This document shows positions 46,401-58,961 of a stretch of 64,000 nucleotides of DNA, piece by piece. Source of the stretch: Pestalotiopsis fici W106-1 (lineage: Eukaryota > Ascomycota > Sordariomycetes > Amphisphaeriales > Sporocadaceae); NCBI RefSeq assembly GCF_000516985.1, contig NW_006917093.1:124001-188000 (forward strand). Direction: 5' to 3'. Every line of letters begins with the position of its first letter. The first letter of the stretch is position 1. The translations under genes were made by a program, and so were the position numbers. The notes below the pieces were generated by a model that was not told the DNA's origin, searched no databases, and saw only the letters and a program-made list of their open reading frames with translations.

Positions 46401-47634
46401 CGAGGAGAGGCACGTACGATGGCAGACATGGAAGACAACACGTTACAATCGAGATGTGACACCAAATCAAGGCGGACACTTGGCCAATATTCGAGCAACG
46501 TCAAGATACCCAACTCGTACAGCTCGGGGAGCTCCTACAAAGTCCAGTACCGTTGAGATGGCTGGCAAGTGCGGGCCGGAGTCTTCGACACCGAGATCTT
46601 TTTCAGCAAGGAACAAGATGCAGTAGCTCTGCCGGTCATGACTGAATTCCATACACCGTCGCACGGAAGACGTGTCGAGACCTTCGTCCGGATAGCCTTA
46701 TTGGGATACTCCGCAGAGGGAGCCATGGAAACCTTATGTTTTCACTTTTCGAAACGAGAGTCGCGTACTTCCGCATTTACGTCACAGGATGTAGCAAGAT
46801 GCAAATCACAAAGACTATTTTGAACCCTCCATATCCAGAACCGTGGTTGTGGGAAGCTGACGATTTTCATGTTCGCTGAACCCTATTTCGTTTCTATTTG
46901 TTATGACAATGGCCGGCAACGGCCATATGCCCACACGGAAAGGACGGGAAGGACGGGGAAGACGGAGCAGAGGGCAACGGGAGAGCAGTGGGTGCCCCTT
47001 TATTGACCATTTACCCCCACGTTTGCAAAGCATAGAGATTCAGTAGTAAACATTATGATCTCACTGGCTTTGCAAGTTGCATAGCTCTCCGTATAATATT
47101 TCCTATTCTAGTAATGACGACAAACCATGATCATTCAGTGTGCCAAGTTGTCAAGGAGTGGCGAGTGTTGCAAAAGACTCGGTGGCTTACACGCAATGCA
47201 GGGTTCATACGGAGCCTTGTCGATTGGCAATATCGCAGGCAATACTCATCACTCGAGCCACTCTAGCATGGGACTTGCAACAGACACTCCAGACGAGTCC
47301 AGAGTTGATTATTGAATATGAGCATTCTGGAAAGGGCATAGCCTCTCTCGCACAAAGGACAATCAAATAGCTGAGTAAGTCGCACAGATCGGCTGCTAGA
47401 TGCGGCAGGGTCCTTTGACTCCCAAGGGTCTTTGCCGGATAGAGACACGGAGCAAGTGTGGCATTATTAGAGTGATTGCAGGAACCTGGGAAGAATATCG
47501 GTTCTCCGCACGCACACCATGATTAGATGGAATGGTATATCAACATCATGAATATAGAACGCCGGTCGAGAGGGCGCAACCAAGCCGCGATGGACAGGCA
47601 CGAGTAAGCGAGCATTCCGCTGTATGCTGAATTT

Positions 47635-47649
47635 CCCCCCCCCCCCCCC
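47635..47649 (+). repeat. Poly-C tract (15 C)
   Basis: An uninterrupted run of 15 C, unusual for this sequence, inside the long gene-free region. Its length may be a sequencing artefact. Confidence 0.8.
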
Positions 47650-48930
47650 TCGTCGAAAATATGTATTCCGTCCACAGCACAGAGATCAAGGGTCTTTTCG
47701 GTCACACAGACCTAGCGGCTCTCGGGTAGCGTCAATTACACGAGACGAGCATCCGAGGGGGAAAGAGAGCGCCAAGAGCGGTGGACTTCCGATCCGAAGT
47801 GGATTGTAACCTGTTATAGCAAAGAGAGGGAGAAAAGAGAAGCCAGAGACTTGAGCAAGCAAAGCAAGCAATTAGGGTTGGCCTGAACCCCAAGACGGTC
47901 GCCGCCGGCGCGTTGAGCCGTCTGGCCTTAGCCTTTCTGCCTCCTTTGCTCTCTCATTTTCTCGCCAGCCAAGCAGCTGGACGCCAGCTTGTGGGACATG
48001 CCTCCCCCCCCCTTTGGGAGTCTAGTCAGATGAGAATGAAACCAATGGCGTTCCCGAAGAGCTCCATAAGCCACGTGGAAAACTTGTCACAGTCGCTCGA
48101 GACCGTTGTCGAGGGCACCCCTAGCCCCAGCTGGATGGCTGGCTTGTCCAGGCGGTGGTGGTGCAATCACCCAATAGCAGTACGTAGGTAGCAGTTGGGC
48201 GTGACAAACAAGGGCACAAACACACATGGACTCACACTGCTTACACAGCATGACCATGTTGATGTTCGAGTCAGTCACACAACAGTGGGAGAGGAAAAAA
48301 GCCTAGCTGCGTGATTATCAGCGGGCGGCGGTTTCTCGCGCTAGACATACTCACTCCCCACAAGGCCCCAGAGAGGAGTGAGGTGCCATTGATGATAGGG
48401 TAATGGCGGTGAAACGACATAGGGTAAATTGAGGGGTCCGAGGCAGCAGAGGGGGAAAATAGTAATCGTGATTGTAATCAAGGAAATTTAACACCACTAC
48501 GCCATGGTAGACGGACTTTGTATAGTGTAGATTTGCCACGCGACGAGAGTAGTGTACAAACGTGTCAACGCCACACAGCGGAACTATTCTGGATTCGAAA
48601 AAGCTTCGATTCAGCCCCCAAGTTGCCCACTGTTGTTCCTTCTTTGAGGACAAGAACCTTTCTTTCTCTCATACGAATGTATTTACCCATAGAAACAGCC
48701 TTGTCAGGATAGCCTGGCCCTTCCCAAAGGACGCTTTGATTTTCTTGCGCGGCGGTATTACCTCCGAACTTGTTGGAAACGTGCCACAAAAAGAAAAACA
48801 CACAAGACGTTCTTAGCGAGTTCCATGGCACGTGGTCAGCGGTTCCCGTCGTGCCGGGATAAATTGATCTGACGTTGAAACCCGTCTTAGTCGATCTCAC
48901 CGTCAAAATGCCACGCGAGAAAGAGGAGCC

Positions 48931-48960
48931 CGTATCACTTGAATACTTACAAGTGATACG
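48931..48960. promoter_or_regulatory. Perfect 11-bp inverted repeat
   Basis: CGTATCACTTG at 48931-48941 and its exact reverse complement at 48950-48960 are separated by eight bases (AATACTTA). It could be a protein-binding palindrome or a transcribed hairpin. No gene is adjacent, so the role is open. Confidence 0.5.
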
Positions 48961-49800
48961 ATACACCAAGAGCACAGCCCGACTATTCTGTACACTCATT
49001 GTGAATGTAGTATATTTCATCTCTGATGTTCTTGGACATACTTGCCCACTTCAGTATCTCTCAGCCATGAGCGAATACAAGAGTCATATCGTGTGTAAGT
49101 ACCTCGTCCATGTCACCGGTGATGAGTGCCAGGCTTCACGTTTCGGCTTTCCCATGTCACGATCGTCATGCGCGCACGGCGTCTAGCAAAGTACCAATTA
49201 GCCGTCCCGGCCCAGATTGTCGGTAAGGAAGTAGTCATCCGTAATACGACAAGCACCTATCCCGGCCGGGAGAGCACCGTCGTATCAGTTCCATGGTCAC
49301 AAGGAAACAAGAGTCAGGGAAATTTGCTGAAACCCTGGATCACTACAAGCGTAATGGAGCTTTCGTGACCTGACGTCGGGATAAAATGTTCAGGTACATT
49401 TAGCATAGGAACAAGGAATGTCCCTACTTGCACAGCGGACACGCTACACGTGTGAAAAATAAGCACATCTTCTAGAAGACTTCTTTTCTTCCACTCTTGA
49501 AAATGGAACGAGAGGAACCCCCTTAAGCATCTGACAAGGTGATCCTGGGAACCAAACCTGTATCCAAATTCCCCATCTGTCAATCCCGAAGGATGGACGG
49601 ATGCACCCACAATATGAAGTAACATCTTCGGTCAAACGCGACACCAAGGCTCAGGGTGGCTTTTCTAGAAGGCCGACTTACACAGATGGAAGATTACGAC
49701 TGATAGGGGTGCATGCATCTTGCATGCAGCTTTTTTGGTGGAGGAATTAAGGAACACAAAAAAAAAAAAAGAAAAGTAGATACGACGTAGCGACAACGAC

Positions 49801-49900
49801 NNNNNNNNNNNNNNNNNNNNNNNNNNNNNNNNNNNNNNNNNNNNNNNNNNNNNNNNNNNNNNNNNNNNNNNNNNNNNNNNNNNNNNNNNNNNNNNNNNNN
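49801..49900. other. Assembly gap (100 N)
   Basis: Exactly 100 N. CGACGTAGCG occurs just before (49783-49792) and just after (49906-49915) the gap, so the missing sequence may be a collapsed tandem repeat or the two sides may overlap. Confidence 0.98.
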
Positions 49901-52900
49901 GTGATCGACGTAGCGCAACACCGGAGAAAAATGTGGGAATTAGCAAGAGTGGGAAAAATATTATGGGATGATTGCTGGCAATCTTCCTTTCATGCATGCA
50001 GGAGATGCCGAAGGCCCGAAAGAGAAGTTGGGCAGAGAAGAGAAAAATTGCGAATAAGAAAATGTTTCAAAACGACATGGACATCGTACGATGTTGCGGA
50101 GGTGGTTTTGCGGATTATAATGGATCTCCGGTATAAGCCAATCAATCCCACATGGTATCCGCAACCGTGCTCCAGAATCCAGACGAGGCTCTAGGCCTTT
50201 TCTCTCTGTCTCCCTCAGCACCAGAGTCAGCGCCTGAGGGCCCAAGCGCTGCAACGTTTTATTTTTGTTCATGTTTGCGGAGAATTATTGAAATACAGTG
50301 TACCATAGGATGCATCGAATTTGTAAGGGATTGGAAAGGGATCGTCAAGGCTGACAGTTGCTGATCCGTGCTGGGGCAATATCAACACCAAGAGTGGGAG
50401 GGGTGATTGGAGTCTCGCAAGTTTGCTATCATCATGTTATACGGGAGTTACTGTATTGTGTTTTACTATACTCTACGTGTCTTTTGGACGCAAGCATGCT
50501 TAATTTCGAGTACGGGGCATTTCGTGGCCAGCAAGACGCCCGTTGACAGAAAAAAACCAAGGGCTCGTCACAGCTCCTGGCCTTGTGGCTGTCAGAATGC
50601 GGCACAGTCACTTGGTGACAGGGCACATGTATGTCAGTCATATCATGTCATGTCAGAGTCTCCGAGGGGCTGGGTTCATGTCAACATCAGCCTCCAAGCA
50701 CCTAGCCGCCAGCCCAGCAAGCCCAGCCCCAGCCATGTGCCGCCGACACTCAATTTTCGTAGGAATGAATCCGTCGTTGTGCAGGAAAAAATTCCGTAAA
50801 ACGAGATGAATGCTGAATCCAGAATATTCACCCTCCTCCATCTACACTATGCCTAAAGATACGAATATCACTGGCGCCAGATTACGAGTACGGGTACCTG
50901 GAAGACAAATATGACTCGAGAAGCCCTATTCCGTCCTTTTTAGAATCGAGTAACGCCCTTTTTCACACGTGTGTTAGCTGGCGATCCGGCCACTACGAAC
51001 CAGACGAATCGACAGTCCGCGTCGTAACGTGAAATTTCGTCTCATTGACTACACTTAAAAAGCAAAAAAAGGTGCAAATAAGGACCAGACGCCGTTGTCG
51101 ATCCTCTTGTCTGATCGGATCAGCAAGCTTTCCAGCGCTTCAAGTTGATTTTGTGGCGTTGGTTTCCCACGTGGCAGCCTTGGAAGCCAGGGGGGTGGAC
51201 TTTGCTAAAAAAACGTGGCCATGCCGCGCGAAAGCAAGCAAGCGGCTGCGCGTCAGTCAGTTCAGCGATGGCCGGCTTCGTCTGCCCTGCGCTAGGGAAG
51301 TTCGTGATGTGATTATATCGGCCGAACGGCGCCCCAGATAGATAGACTGATGGACCATAGTACTTTTGGTCTGTGGGAAGTTCAAGTGTTGCGAGGAGCG
51401 AACATTATGAGAGCTGACCGCCGAAATAGAAATGCGGCTTACTTAGTCTTGTATTTAGTACGGAATAGTCATAGTCCGACTCTGGGTAGCTAGAGCTTCG
51501 AAATCATTCGATATTCCCCCCATTTCGTCTTGGAGCGCAGGTGAGTCTAAGCCTATCTAGGTCTATTGCATGTTGCCAGGTCCAAAAGTGAAATATACTG
51601 TGTACTTTGAGCCGGCAGGTTTGCACGCCGAGTCGCCAACAGATCGATAGTATTCAATTACAGAACCCACTTTTTATTCGGTTTACTCAAAGAAGTAGTC
51701 CTGTTCTTCAAACTGATACATATCGCTCACATTTATGGTGGTAAACATATTTACTGACCATTGAAGCTAATCAATCAGTCGTGAAAGTTCCAGCGTATTA
51801 TGCATTCAAGCGTACAGCTTGCATTTGCACTCGAGTGCACAGGGGCCGTGTAATCGGGAGTTTCCCGCCGCGGCTTCAGTGGTCACGCCCGTAATAGGTA
51901 GCACACAACCAAGTACGCGTCTAACGCGGTATCATTCCAAAATGGCACGACTTGCATCGATTCGAAATGTTCAATTCATACATTGTGCTCCATGTTGCGC
52001 TTCTTCTCCTGGTACTCCAAATGCTTGTCCGTATGTGTGCCTTGACAGGACGAATGCATTTATTTATTACTCGCATTGACAGTTATGCACGGGCCCTTAT
52101 TCTGAGTTATACCATTTGTCATACATCCTAATAGAAAAAAAAGGATACATAGCCTCATTCGATTGTGACATTCCATATAGAAATGCGAATACGTAGACCA
52201 AAGTCGCCTGCAGCGCATTCCCTATTACGACATCCAGCCTTATTTGTCCCCGAGAGTCAGAAATTGCGACTTAAATACGGCAGGTATAGATTAGGTGAGG
52301 CATCTCTCCGGAGGTGTTATTATACTCAGGGATATCAGTAAGTACGATTCAGCAGCAGTAAGTAATTTCCATCGGCCAATGTTTGGAGCAAGCATTTAAT
52401 GAAGTTTGCGAAAGTCCGACGCATATATCCGGTAGGGCTATAACGGCTGTGATAGGCATTAATATCAACATGTGGCTGCGCACTTCTAAACTTCGGTTAA
52501 CTCAAGCGAAGAGACAGCCTAGTGTTTCGCGAGTTCGCAGTGTCCCAACAACCTTTACCCCAACTTGCCAACCAGACGTTGAAGAGAGGGACAAATAAAA
52601 AGATGGTTGCATGAGCATCATAAGGTTGTCCGCTGCATATCCGCGCAATACACCCATCGGACAAGAAGGGCCACGGTGCCCAGACCAATAAGTAACCATT
52701 CAGATGAAACCAAATCTGAAATGAGATAGTAATACCCGGTCAGCCATCTCTCCCACCCCCAAACCGGGGTCCTGCTTCTGGAATGAATGCCGCACCTTGG
52801 AGATGTGGATATGCAGCCAGGCAGACAAGGTTTCGCTGCTTGCTGCTGCTTGCTGCTGCACACGGCAGACGGCCGCCGGGCTGTGCTTCTTTTTTGCCCG

Positions 52901-55900
52901 TGGGCGTCGCTCGACCACGAGGCCACGAGGCGACCCTGCCCAGAATTTTTTTTTTTTTTTCTTGTTTGCGATCGTAGAATAAACCTAGAACGCGATGCGC
53001 CGACCCGAGATTGCACATTACGATTTTGGGGGTTCGCCGACATGGCCGGAACCTTGGAAGTCGGCCGGCTACCGGATTAGGATATTCATTGTCAATATTG
53101 TACAGAGTACAGTCGATCTTCCTGTTTGAACGTTGACCATATTTTGTATAAAATTCTCTTTCCGGCTATAGACTTGCAAGGTGATCCACCTAGTACTATA
53201 AGTCATCATGCCCAACGACAGCTCTTACGTGTTGCAAGCCCAGTAGCCACGCAACTTGCTCACCTCATTTCCTGTGCGTGGCGATCAGAAATTCCCGGTG
53301 TCTAGTGTCACCTAGCTGTCGCTCTGCCGCGGACGGATCTAAAATAAACTTTTTTTGCCTTGTCAGAACCATGTCGTTGAAGAAAAAAAAAAGTGCAACG
53401 TCAAGTGGACAACCAGGCAAGCCAGGGGCCCTGGGGAGCTGGCGCAATTATCCACTTGTCTTGCCACCTCAAATTTTTTTTTTTTTTTTTTTGATATGAT
53501 CTCACCGACCTTCATATGTTTGAGGCTGCGACGAGGGAGGAAAAGAAAAATAAGTTTCACCAAAGAAGCGATGATCTTCCAGAAAACAAGGTCTGACGCT
53601 AGAAGCATTTGAGACGAGCTTTCACCCGCATCCTCCTTCTTGATGACCCCCTCGCCCCTTTTGCTAATGCTGCAAAAACTGGGGAAGTCTTTGAAGTTGG
53701 AAGCTAAACCGGCCGATGATACGAATTAGAGTTGGAAAACCCAAAACCACCGCCTCCCAGAGAAGCGCTCCAATGAGAAGTAAACTTGTGCCCATCATTT
53801 TGAGCAATTCATGCTCTTATTGCTGGTGTCGACTCGTTACCGCCACGAACATGACTTATTTGGTCTTACCATGAAAGACTATCTTCAGTGAATTGCCGCC
53901 ATTTCCCGGAAACAATTCCGGCAACAAGAACATAGCAAAGGTTGTCTTAGTGTTTCAGCGCATCACTGTCATATCGAGACTGGTGCCGCACGCCAACCAA
54001 CTGCCGTTTAACGTCAAGTTGCTGCGTGGCGGTTTTGCATGACATTTCATGATGACGCCAGTGTTTTTTTCCCCTTTCCCCAAGACGTCTGACGTCGAGG
54101 ACCTGGAATCGGAATTCTGTGATCTAGGAGATAACCAGTGCTCCGGTACCATATTGGGTGGTGGCAAGCCTTTGTGTTTGCCCCGCGTATCAACTTCCCT
54201 AGTATACATGAACATAGCAGCCTCTCACGTCACGCCAGACCAGCAGAGCTTGCGCCTAGATGATTACTACAGGAAGCTTTTGAAGCAAGCAGTAGCCAAA
54301 CACCGGACCAGATAGCCTTGTGAGAAAGGCAAAATGATCGACCCTCACGAAAACAAAAGGGTCCTGTGTTGAGGTGATTACATGCATGCCTAGGAATAGC
54401 TGCTCGAGATTTGCAACCTACAACAAGCCACTTGGGCAGACTGTGTTGCATGCCTTATGCCTAACAGGGCTAAAAAGACTGTGCTTGTCTTTTGCTGACT
54501 GTGCCTTGGGCATAAATCTACTGAATTAGCAAAAGATAAGCTGAGCTACTCATTTGCTAAGCCAGTGCGAACGTTAGGCACATAATGAGCATCATACCCA
54601 AGTCGGGGACTCATGTTGCGAATGGTTGAACTGTTAGACGCTCTGCACTACTTGTCTCTTGATATTCTGACCACCATCTGCATTTGGTATTTATTCGCAC
54701 CCAACTTGCTGCATCATCTGCACGTGCATCCACATGGTTTGCACCCATACCTTACCTATGTGGCCGTTCAGCCAACCAGCTCGCCATACTCGGACGGCTG
54801 GAGACCAGACGAGCCAGGTAACAGCTTAGTGACGTGAAGGGGCATTATGAGGACGGTATTCGGACATATTTTACCGCGTTTGTTCTCTATCCTGCCACAC
54901 AATTTTATACTACTGTGCACTGCTATGACTAACTCCAATAGCGAGCCTAGTACGAACACATTATATAGCATCGCGGCAACTATGCTGTGTCGCAGTACCA
55001 TCAGTCTCAGCTTCAGTCGCAGTCAGATGTTGCCCAATTGGAGGGAAACCAAAGAGGCGGTGACTCGCCAACAAGTCCATGAGGATCGGAGAATGTTTGT
55101 GTATCATCCTACGTCTCGTCTACCATTGTCAGCTGTTGTTGTTGTTGTTGTCCGTCATGTTCATATGGCCATTTGTTGTTCAGCGCTTTTCGGGATTTGA
55201 AGCCAGTCAGGGGAGACCGCTCATTGCAATTTCGCGACCCGGCATCCCCAGGCCGCGGTGTCTCCGTGTAGGGGTCGCCCGTTTGGAAGTTCGCACGCCC
55301 ACAAATTCTGGTCAAGGGCTCAAGAACCACGGACCCGTGAAACTGTGGATACGAAGTCAGTCAGTCAGTCGAGTGATGAAAGAGTCTAACGTAGTATGGT
55401 CACTACTCAACAAGTGTGGAGTCACGATGTCCTGCTCTGCTTGCTTGGCCAGCGAATGCAACGGATCTGATGGGCCAGAAAAGAAAAAAAAAACACACAA
55501 GGCCGCCATCATGTACCTGTATGAAAAGACCTTGCCGAAAACAAGTTGCACTAGACGAGGGTTGACAAGATCCCTGACAGCCACGCGCAGATCTGACGGC
55601 CTGGCAAATCGGTGCTGACGGTGTTGCAACAGAGACGAGCCAGACACAAAGCTGGCTGGGAGGTTATTGGGTTGCTAGGTATTTGAAGGCTGAAAAGTAA
55701 GCTGGTACCAACCATGCCTGTGGTTGCATCCAAGTGGACCCCTCGTCTGCCCGCTGGCACCATCGGCAGCAATGCGTGGGAAAACGCATGGAGGCCATGC
55801 TTTACTGACTTTACCTTGATCAGTGGCCGAGACGAATCAGATCCCAGTTTGGCCATGTACGGTGTCCCAATTCCTACATACCATGTGGCTCATGCGCTGC

Positions 55901-58639
55901 TGGCTCGTGGAGCTGGGGAGCGCGTGGTGTGGTGCGGTGCCCTGTCGACACGCCGCCGTCTCCTCTCCTTTGTATCAGACCGACCCCACATCATCATCTT
56001 GACCTTTTTTTTTTTTCTTCTTGCCCTCTCACTCTCACTCTCTAACACAGTATGTCAGCGTCTGGCAGCACACAGTACTCATGCATACGTAGAGTTGAGT
56101 CCATCTAATAATCCCAACCTTGCCCAGCAGAATAAATAAGCCGATGCCGAGCGTGTCCAGGGCGAGGTTAAATCTTCAGGCATATATGCACCGCCGAGGG
56201 CGAAACGGTAGGACTCCCCCAGTACGACTTGTTAGAATGCTACACAGCTGCAGTCAGCTTTTTAGGAAAAGAGAAAATATAGAGAAACAAATAAAAAAGT
56301 CTCTCCTTTTTGGCGACAAGGTGTACCGGTATGAGTTCCGATCGGGTTACTGGCACGGCACATCAGCCCATCAGCGGGCATATATGTGACTATCGTACAT
56401 ACAAGGAAGGCCTCACTCATTCATCGCCGCCCTGGAAGCCCCGAGGCGGCAATCGTGCTAGGCTACAGGAATAAATGATAGAACGTCTTCCACGGAAAGA
56501 TTCCTTCTGCATACGAGTGTGGTTGCACCACTGCCATGTGGCTCGGTTTTGCCTCTATGCCGTGATTGTGCCACTGAGATGAGGTGCTGCTGCCTACCCT
56601 CACTCATGCCCGCAAACAAACGGGTCAGTAATTATTGGCTGCTGCATATGTTGTCTCTGTCAGCCGTTGTAAGATGACCTCACTACCTGGCACCGCGGCA
56701 AGACGATTTGCGAGGGCCGCCCAGATCCCCTTCGTTTCGGCATTGGTGACAAGAATCGAGAGAACACGGCAATTCCCCCCTGCTAGTGACTCCTTTGGAT
56801 GCCCGCTTCGTAATGGGTGAGATGACAGTTTGAGGATAGAGACAGACCTATTTTAGGCGACTGACCACGGAGACAAAAAGAGATTTGAGTGTGCTTGTTT
56901 GTTCTCTTTGCAAGTGCCGTAGTCCAGACCGTTCGGAAGATCATCTCTAATATCTTGGTATCTAGGAGGTCCGGCTTGGTCGGTTGCTTGGATTGGGTTG
57001 GGTTGGGTTACGGCTTCATCTGTCAGCAACCAGGTCTGTAATCTGTACCTGGCAAAAGACCATGTATGATTCAATATACCGACTCTTCCTGGACCCTTTA
57101 TTCGGTTATCGGTGAAGATTTGTAACACAGAGGAGGAGGACAGGCATCTTGGCTCACAAGAGTTATCTATCTCTTGCTACGTAGCCAAGTGGTAGCCATG
57201 TCGCACCCCACGTATCTTCAGTCTGCCCTTTGCAAACACGACATTTTTGGACAAAGCTGTAATAACTTTGGGCAAGGGTCCGTCCGCTCTTTCAAAGCAT
57301 CTCTTGGAGGGACATTGTTCCAAACGTCGAGTCTCCCGCCCACGTGTTATTATTATCTATTGTTATCATCATTTTATACCAAGCCACTGTTCCTCTGCGG
57401 TACCATGTTCACTTCTCAGTCAATGATGACATATCCATTGGCCGAAATGCAAATCCATAAGACCTGGACAGAAGAGGTATTATTACTGGAGGCGTGCATC
57501 CATTCATGGATGATGGATCTGTCGGAGAAGACAAAACCATGTGCTAAAATCCGACACACAGTGTGGGCGGGGTTACAGGCGTTGGCCCCCAGAGCTGGAG
57601 GGGGGCGCCCCTTCCAGAGCGCTGATTTTTTACCCTTTTCTTCCTAACCCACAGGCAATGTCGAACGAACTGCTTCTGCTTAGCCTACTATGTAGCATGT
57701 GCGCACTGCAGCACGCACGAGAGCAGGTAGCAGCAGCATACGGACTAGCGCCGCAGATGCAGGAAGAAGAAAAAGAAAACCTCCCCTCTTTTTTTCTCAA
57801 GGCCCGCCCCCCAAGACAACACACATGGCAACGCTTGCACACACCCGTTTCTGTAAACCCATTCCCGGTTATGATTTGTAGTACCGCTTATTCCCATTCC
57901 CAGATTTCGCCTGCAAACGCACAAAGGAATAGAATGGGAAAGGGCGGGACTTTATCACAAGTTGATTACAACACTACCTACCTACATAAATGTAATATCT
58001 ATGCAGGTGCTTATATTCGCCCCCAACCAACCAGGCCAAGATCGCTACTTAGTCTGTAGGGGTATGTCAATCTCTATCATCTTCATTAGATATCACATTT
58101 ATTATCTAGTGCAGAGCAAGGTCGGCCGCACTCTGCAGTATACAGTATATTTGTTTATTCAATTTATTCTTGCTATACGTTTACATACGTACACACTCAA
58201 CTGGCCTCAATCAGAGCACTACAATAGATGGGGGAGGAGGGACAAGAGCGGCGTGTCGGACATATTGACAGGCACACCACACGATGCACCTACATATGCA
58301 TTATTCACGCGGTTCCTTTCCGAATGGCCACCCCCCTTTTTGTTCTTTCTCCCAGACGAATTCCGTACTACAGAAGAAAGAGCCAGTTCTCTTTGAATGT
58401 GATGAATGGGGTATTTTAGGTACTTGGTTGATAGATGAGCTGAATGCGAATGAACGGATGCTAAAGAGACGATCATCGACTACGATTCCGTACAGTATGA
58501 CTACAACGGAGGGAAGGAAGGAAAAAAAAAAAAAAAATGGATGGAGGCGACGACCGCAGCATGTACAGTACACTGAGCGCTGACAGACACTACCGCATGA
58601 GCAAAATCTCCATGGGTACTGATACCTTCGCACGCGAGT

Positions 58640-58961
58640 TCTTACATTTTTTCCCCCCCTCCCCTCCTGCTGCTCTCCCTTTCCATGACCCTGGTGCCTC
58701 GTTTTTCAGGGGAACCCCGGCTTCTGTTGAACTGACTTTCTCCTCCTAAACCACATGGCGACCCGCACCTATCAAGCCTAGTTGGAAAAACCCCCCTCTT
58801 TTATTTTTTTCTTTCTTTTCTTCAACCACGCTCTCTGGCCCCGGCCCGCAAGCGTCTTCCTTTTTAATTCCATATTTGAATCAGTGTGAATGGGCTACGG
58901 GCTGGTTTTTCGATCGTCGTACTACTGTGTTTTCCTTGCCCGGCTACTAATTTGGCGGTAG
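58640..58961 (+). promoter_or_regulatory. Pyrimidine-rich leader of the FlbA-type gene
   Basis: Long C and T runs (about 58648-58685 and 58793-58835) precede the ATG at 58962 and resemble transcription-start and leader sequence of fungal genes. An in-frame TAG directly abuts the ATG, so the coding frame does not extend upstream without an unseen exon. Confidence 0.5.

Larger units (their letters stand above)
43104..58961. other. 15.9-kb region without a recognisable gene
   Basis: Between the EIF1AD-like start and the FlbA-type start I find only short frames on either strand, none with family signatures. The longest (55079-55618, plus, 179 codons; 45386-45865, minus, 159 codons) show no domain, no clean start context and no useful splice extension. 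Base composition appears ordinary, not the AT-rich isochore expected from repeat-induced point mutation. There are homopolymer runs near 47635 (C), 52947 and 53475 (T), 56006 (T) and 58520 (A), a 13-bp tandem repeat, an 11-bp palindrome and a 100-N gap. No tRNA or 5S rRNA signature was seen. The last few hundred bases are strongly pyrimidine-rich. Confidence 0.5.

Noticed and set aside
55079..56139. Open frames of 179 and 141 codons on the plus strand
   Set aside because: They contain Lys and Phe homopolymers from A and T runs and no family signature; likely chance frames.
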